Of a stretch of DNA of 8,497 bases, positions 6,254 to 8,497 are shown one piece after another. This DNA comes from a bacterium (lineage in GTDB: Bacteria > Chloroflexota > Dormibacteria > Aeolococcales > Bog-877). The stretch spans positions 1-8,497 of the forward strand of contig JAJZGN010000079.1 of NCBI GenBank assembly GCA_021798435.1, given 5' to 3'. A model generated the notes under the pieces. It searched no databases. It was given only the letters and a program-made list of their open reading frames with translations, and was not told where the DNA came from. Both the position numbers and the translations under genes were made by a program. Each line of letters opens with the position of its first letter. The first letter of the stretch is position 1.

Positions 6254-6517
6254 GTGTGCACCTACCTCACCATGCGCCTGGAGGTGGCGGGAAGTGGCAA
6301 GGGTGCGGCGGGGTGGATGCGGGTGACCACCGCCAGCGTCTACCTCGACCATCCGGCGCATGCGCCGGATGACCACACCCTCAACGTCGACCTGCTCAAT
6401 CCGGACCTCGGACCCGCGGCGCGGGTGGCTCTGGAGCTGGAGCCCCGGTCGGCACGCCAGCTGGCCGAGGCCATCCTCGCGCTCCTTCCGGACGAGCCAG
6501 AGGCCGCGACCGGCTAG
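6254..6517 (+). CDS. Small DUF6295-like conserved protein of unknown function
   Basis: This is an 87-residue cytoplasmic protein with no signal peptide or membrane segment. The GTG start at 6254 is 2 bases after the hydrolase stop, and its ribosome binding site GGAGGG (6242-6247) lies within the last codons of the hydrolase, so translation of the two is probably coupled. The sequence begins M-C-T, then GSGKGAAGW (13-21), the motif VYLDHPAHAPDDHTLNVD (29-46), NPDLGPAARVALEL and an Ala/Leu helix. From memory this matches the actinobacterial family named DUF6295, with GSGKG..GW, DHPxHAPxxHTLNIDF and ARVAVEL as signatures. No function is established to my knowledge. Cys2, His33, His36 and His41 could form a metal site, but this is only inference from residue type and spacing. 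The length looks complete. Its TAG stop is shared with the opposing deoA gene. Confidence 0.82.
   Translation: MCTYLTMRLEVAGSGKGAAGWMRVTTASVYLDHPAHAPDDHTLNVDLLNPDLGPAARVALELEPRSARQLAEAILALLPDEPEAATG
6350..6371. repeat. Perfect 22-bp palindrome inside the DUF6295-like gene
   Basis: CATCCGGCGCA (6350-6360) is followed at once by its exact reverse complement (6361-6371). It spans codons His33 to the first base of Asp40, i.e. the most conserved motif of the protein. The amino acid pattern H-P-A-H-A-P-D itself favours symmetry (cat ccg gcg cat gcg ccg gat), so codon choice may explain it. As DNA it could be a dimeric-protein site; as RNA it could form a 9-bp stem with a CAUG loop. Confidence 0.75.
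6514..6517. other. CTAG shared by two convergent stop codons
   Basis: The palindrome CTAG gives TAG at 6515-6517 on the + strand (end of the DUF6295-like gene) and TAG at 6516-6514 on the - strand (end of deoA). The convergent genes therefore overlap by four bases and have no intergenic space for a bidirectional terminator; each transcript must run antisense into the other gene. Confidence 0.9.
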
Positions 6518-7800
6518 GCGCTGGCCGGCGCTTGCAGCACCATGGGAAGGGGCTGGGGCGGCGAGTCTTCGACGCCGACGGCGTGTTGGAGGGCGAGCAG
6601 AGCTGACCGGGGATCCTGGCCGGGTCGCCCCCAGAGCTCCAGCAGCGGCTCTCCACGGTCCACGGCCTCGCCCTCCTTCGAGAGGCACATGATCCCGGCG
6701 ACCGGGTCGACGGGGTCGGAGGGGGCCCGGCGGCCACCCCCGAGCCGCCAGGCCGCCAGCCCGATCGCACCGGCGTCGAGGCGGGCCAGGAATCCCGTCC
6801 TCGGCGCTTTCAGGGTGGCCAGCCGCACCCCCAGGGGAAGTGGCAGCTCAGGGTCCCCGCCCTGCGCTCGCACCATGGCGGCGAACCGCTCCCTGGCGGC
6901 TCCGCCATCCAAAGCTGCGGATGGGTCGGCGGACTGGCCGCATAGGCGCAGCAGCTCCCTCGCCTCGGCCAGCACCAGCTCGCGCAGGTCGTGTGGGCCG
7001 CTCCCGGACAGCGTATCGAGCGCCTCCTGCACCTCGAGGGCGTTGCCCACGGCCCGTCCCAAGGGCTGGTCCATCGCCGTGACCATCGCGGAGGACCGGA
7101 TTTGGAACCCCGAAGCCAGTTCGGTGAGGGTGGCCGCGAGCCGGCGGGCCGAGTGGAGATCAGGCATCAGGGCCCCGCTACCCGCCTTGACGTCGAACAG
7201 CAGGCATTGGACTCCTTCGGCCACCTTTTTGGAGACGATCGAGCTGGCGATGAGGGGGAGGGAGTGAACCGTCGCGGTCGAGTCCCTCAGGGCGTACAGA
7301 CGGCGGTCCGCGGGCGCCAGCTCCGGGGATGCGGCGGCGATCACGCAACCCGCCTCGCGCACCACCCTCACGATCTCGCTCGATGAGAGATCGCAGCGGA
7401 CCCCGGGGATCGACTCCAACTTGTCCAGCGTGCCTCCGGTCGGGCCCAGCGCCCTCCCTGAGAGCTGGGGAACGTAGCAGCCGAGGGCGGCCATGAGCGG
7501 GACCAGGACCAGGGAAACCTTATCGCCGACCCCGCCAGTCGAGTGCTTGTCCACGGTAGGGCCGGGCAGGCGAGAGAGCTGCAGCCGGCTGCCGCTCTCC
7601 GCCATGGACAAGGTCAGCGCTTGGAGCTCTGGCTTGGAGAGACCCCGCCAACAAACCGCCATCAGCCAGGCGGCCATCTGGGCCTCGGATACCTGGTCGC
7701 GGAGGTAGCCGTCCACCAGCTGGCGGATTTCCTCCGGGGGCAGGCGTAGCCCCTGGCGCTTGTCGGCGATCAGCTCCACGGCCGCTCGCGGCGCCGCCAT
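6514..7800 (-). CDS. deoA: Thymidine / pyrimidine-nucleoside phosphorylase
   Basis: The enzyme splits thymidine, deoxyuridine (and in the broader type uridine) with phosphate to a free base and (deoxy)ribose 1-phosphate in pyrimidine salvage. The 428-residue length is standard. Key residues known from E. coli DeoA appear with an offset of one: Lys85, His86, Ser87 in DKHSTGGVGDKVS (phosphate loop), Ser96, Ser114 in SGRALGPTGGTLDK with Thr124, Arg172 in YALRDSTATV, Ser187 and Lys191 in ASSIVSKK. The helical N-terminal domain and the C-terminal PLLELWGRPGQDP segment are complete. ATG at 7800 overlaps the cdd stop as TGATG, with GGGAG (7810-7806) as ribosome binding site; GTG at 7803 is an alternative start. 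Substrate preference (DeoA versus Pdp) cannot be settled by eye. The same cdd-deoA pair is found in Mycobacterium tuberculosis. Confidence 0.94.
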   Translation of the reverse strand: MAAPRAAVELIADKRQGLRLPPEEIRQLVDGYLRDQVSEAQMAAWLMAVCWRGLSKPELQALTLSMAESGSRLQLSRLPGPTVDKHSTGGVGDKVSLVLVPLMAALGCYVPQLSGRALGPTGGTLDKLESIPGVRCDLSSSEIVRVVREAGCVIAAASPELAPADRRLYALRDSTATVHSLPLIASSIVSKKVAEGVQCLLFDVKAGSGALMPDLHSARRLAATLTELASGFQIRSSAMVTAMDQPLGRAVGNALEVQEALDTLSGSGPHDLRELVLAEARELLRLCGQSADPSAALDGGAARERFAAMVRAQGGDPELPLPLGVRLATLKAPRTGFLARLDAGAIGLAAWRLGGGRRAPSDPVDPVAGIMCLSKEGEAVDRGEPLLELWGRPGQDPRSALLALQHAVGVEDSPPQPLPMVLQAPASA

Positions 7801-8219
7801 CACCGCTCCCGGCGGGTGAGATCCCCCGATCCGAAGGCCCCGGGAAGGAGGTCTGCCACGGTCAGTGGTGGGCGGTCGGGTCCGTCGTCGATCATCAGCC
7901 CCGGCCCGCCCAGCTCATGCAGGAGCTGGCGGCAGCGTCCACAGGGGGTCAGCGGAGCTCCGTCTCCGGCGCACACCGAGACCGCCACGAGGCGCGTCCC
8001 GCCACCGGAGCAAAGGGCGGAGACCAGCCCGCACTCGGCACACAGGGTGAGGCCGTAGGAGGCGTTTTCGACATTGCAGCCGGTAAAGACCCGTCCCTGG
8101 TCGTCGATGCCGGCGGCGCCCACCCGCAGCCCCGAGTAGGGGGAGTAGGCGCCCGCCGCCGCCTGGAGCGCGTCGCGCCTCAGGGCACTCCAATCGACCG
8201 CCGTACGACTCTTGGCCAT
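7800..8219 (-). CDS. cdd: Cytidine deaminase (tetrameric, zinc-dependent)
   Basis: The enzyme deaminates cytidine and deoxycytidine to uridine and deoxyuridine, feeding the downstream phosphorylase. It has 139 residues, normal for the small homotetrameric class. Seen motifs: YSPYSGLRVGAA (25-36), substrate-binding Asn49 and Glu51 in GCNVENASYG, zinc ligand Cys60 and proton-shuttle Glu62 in LCAEC, zinc ligands Cys93 and Cys96 in PCGRCRQ. The residue after the catalytic Glu is Cys63 where Bacillus has Arg (CAER); CAEC is also what I recall in the mycobacterial enzyme, in support of an actinobacterial host. The tail (about 105-139, PGLMIDD...LLPGAFG) matches the usual LLP.AF.. end. The ATG at 8219 has no ribosome binding site; a -10-like hexamer lies 6 bases upstream, pointing to a leaderless mRNA. 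The 3' end overlaps deoA by one base. Confidence 0.94.
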   Translation of the reverse strand: MAKSRTAVDWSALRRDALQAAAGAYSPYSGLRVGAAGIDDQGRVFTGCNVENASYGLTLCAECGLVSALCSGGGTRLVAVSVCAGDGAPLTPCGRCRQLLHELGGPGLMIDDGPDRPPLTVADLLPGAFGSGDLTRRER

Positions 8220-8225
8220 CAGCGC

Positions 8226-8231
8226 ATCTTA
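8226..8231 (-). promoter_or_regulatory. Candidate -10 element of cdd-deoA, leaderless start
   Basis: On the minus strand TAAGAT (8231 to 8226) is followed by six bases and then ATG at 8219. A transcript beginning 7 bases after the hexamer would start at the A of the start codon. The lack of any GGAGG-like sequence before this ATG agrees with leaderless translation. No good -35 hexamer is seen (TCGCGG at the 17-base position). Confidence 0.55.
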
Positions 8232-8286
8232 GGGGCCGGCCAGTCGGACCGCGAGGTGCGCTGGCGCCTCCACCGGTCCGCCCCGG

Positions 8287-8292
8287 TAAAGT
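8287..8292 (+). promoter_or_regulatory. Candidate -10 element of icd
   Basis: TAAAGT matches TAnnnT and is framed by a short inverted repeat (CCCCG at 8281-8285, CGGGG at 8293-8297). Transcription from it would start near 8299, leaving a leader of about 86 bases before icd. No clear -35 box is seen. It is divergent from the cdd promoter about 56 bp away. Confidence 0.4.
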
Positions 8293-8384
8293 CGGGGTCA
8301 GGTCCTCCGGGGGAGAGGGGTGGGGCGTCTCCGGCAGGGTGGAGCGAGAGCGGTCTGCCGCTTCAACGGGAAAGAGGGATGGAC

Positions 8385-8497
8385 ATGGCCAAGATCAAAG
8401 TCGCGGGCCCAGTGGTGGAGCTGGACGGGGACGAGATGACCAGGGTGATCTGGCAGCTGATCAAAGACCAGCTGATCCTTCCCCATCTGGAGCTGGA
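8385..8497 (+). CDS. icd: NADP-dependent isocitrate dehydrogenase, homodimeric eukaryote-like type (3' partial)
   Basis: Only the first 37 codons are in the window. The translation begins M-A-K-I-K-V followed by GPVVELDGDEMTRVIWQLIK and KDQLILPHLEL, the unmistakable N-terminus of the dimeric NADP-isocitrate dehydrogenase shared by eukaryotes and many actinobacteria (consensus NPVVELDGDEMTRIIW..IK..LI.P.L). The enzyme oxidatively decarboxylates isocitrate to 2-oxoglutarate in the citric acid cycle, making NADPH. ATG at 8385 is chosen over the in-frame ATG at 8379, because AGAGGG (8373-8378) is 6 bases before 8385 but directly abuts 8379. The gene runs off the window end. Catalytic residues lie further downstream and cannot be checked. 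Confidence 0.93.
   Translation, partial: MAKIKVAGPVVELDGDEMTRVIWQLIKDQLILPHLEL

Noticed and set aside
6542..7267. 241-codon plus-strand open frame within deoA
   Set aside because: Ser/Arg/Pro-rich antisense shadow of a gene whose active-site residues are all intact.
8281..8297. Short inverted repeat around the icd -10 candidate as an operator
   Set aside because: Only 5 bp per arm in GC-rich DNA; too short to claim as a regulator site.
1..8497. tRNA, rRNA, CRISPR, insertion sequence or prophage signals
   Set aside because: No tRNA-like cloverleaf, repeated spacer pattern, transposase, integrase or terminal inverted repeats were seen; the gene content is housekeeping.

Overview
This window is an ordinary-looking piece of a high-GC bacterial chromosome. 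GTG and TTG start codons, CAEC-type cytidine deaminase, a cdd-deoA pair, the eukaryote-like homodimeric isocitrate dehydrogenase and an apparently leaderless transcript all point to an actinobacterial lineage, possibly a deep-branching or acidimicrobial-type one; the exact taxon cannot be read from the sequence. I see no mobile element, CRISPR array, rRNA or tRNA.

Region 1 (1-4665, + strand) is a complete high-affinity branched-chain amino acid/amide-type ABC importer, apart from the missing 5' end of the first gene. The order is permease livH (cut by the window edge), permease livM, ATPases livG and livF, then a lipoprotein substrate-binding protein. livH to livF are 2 bp apart or overlap, so they are probably one transcript. 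The binding protein follows after about 65 bp and probably starts at a TTG codon. A strong GC hairpin follows it.

Region 2 (4666-4997) is a 332-bp gap with no convincing gene. It holds the hairpin terminator candidate, a possible -10 element and a second GC hairpin directly upstream of the aroQ ribosome binding site.

Region 3 (4998-6517, + strand) carries aroQ (type II 3-dehydroquinate dehydratase, shikimate pathway), a dienelactone-hydrolase-family protein (TTG start likely) and a small DUF6295-like protein whose start is only 2 bp beyond the hydrolase stop. The last two look translationally linked. This hydrolase/small-protein pair is the least understood part of the window.

Region 4 (6514-8219, - strand) is a pyrimidine salvage operon, cdd then deoA, with TGATG stop-start overlap. 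It converges on region 3 so tightly that one palindromic CTAG provides the stop codons of both strands. Together cytidine deaminase and the phosphorylase convert (deoxy)cytidine to free base and sugar phosphate.

Region 5 (8220-8497) is a divergent promoter region followed by the first 37 codons of icd (NADP isocitrate dehydrogenase), cut by the window end.
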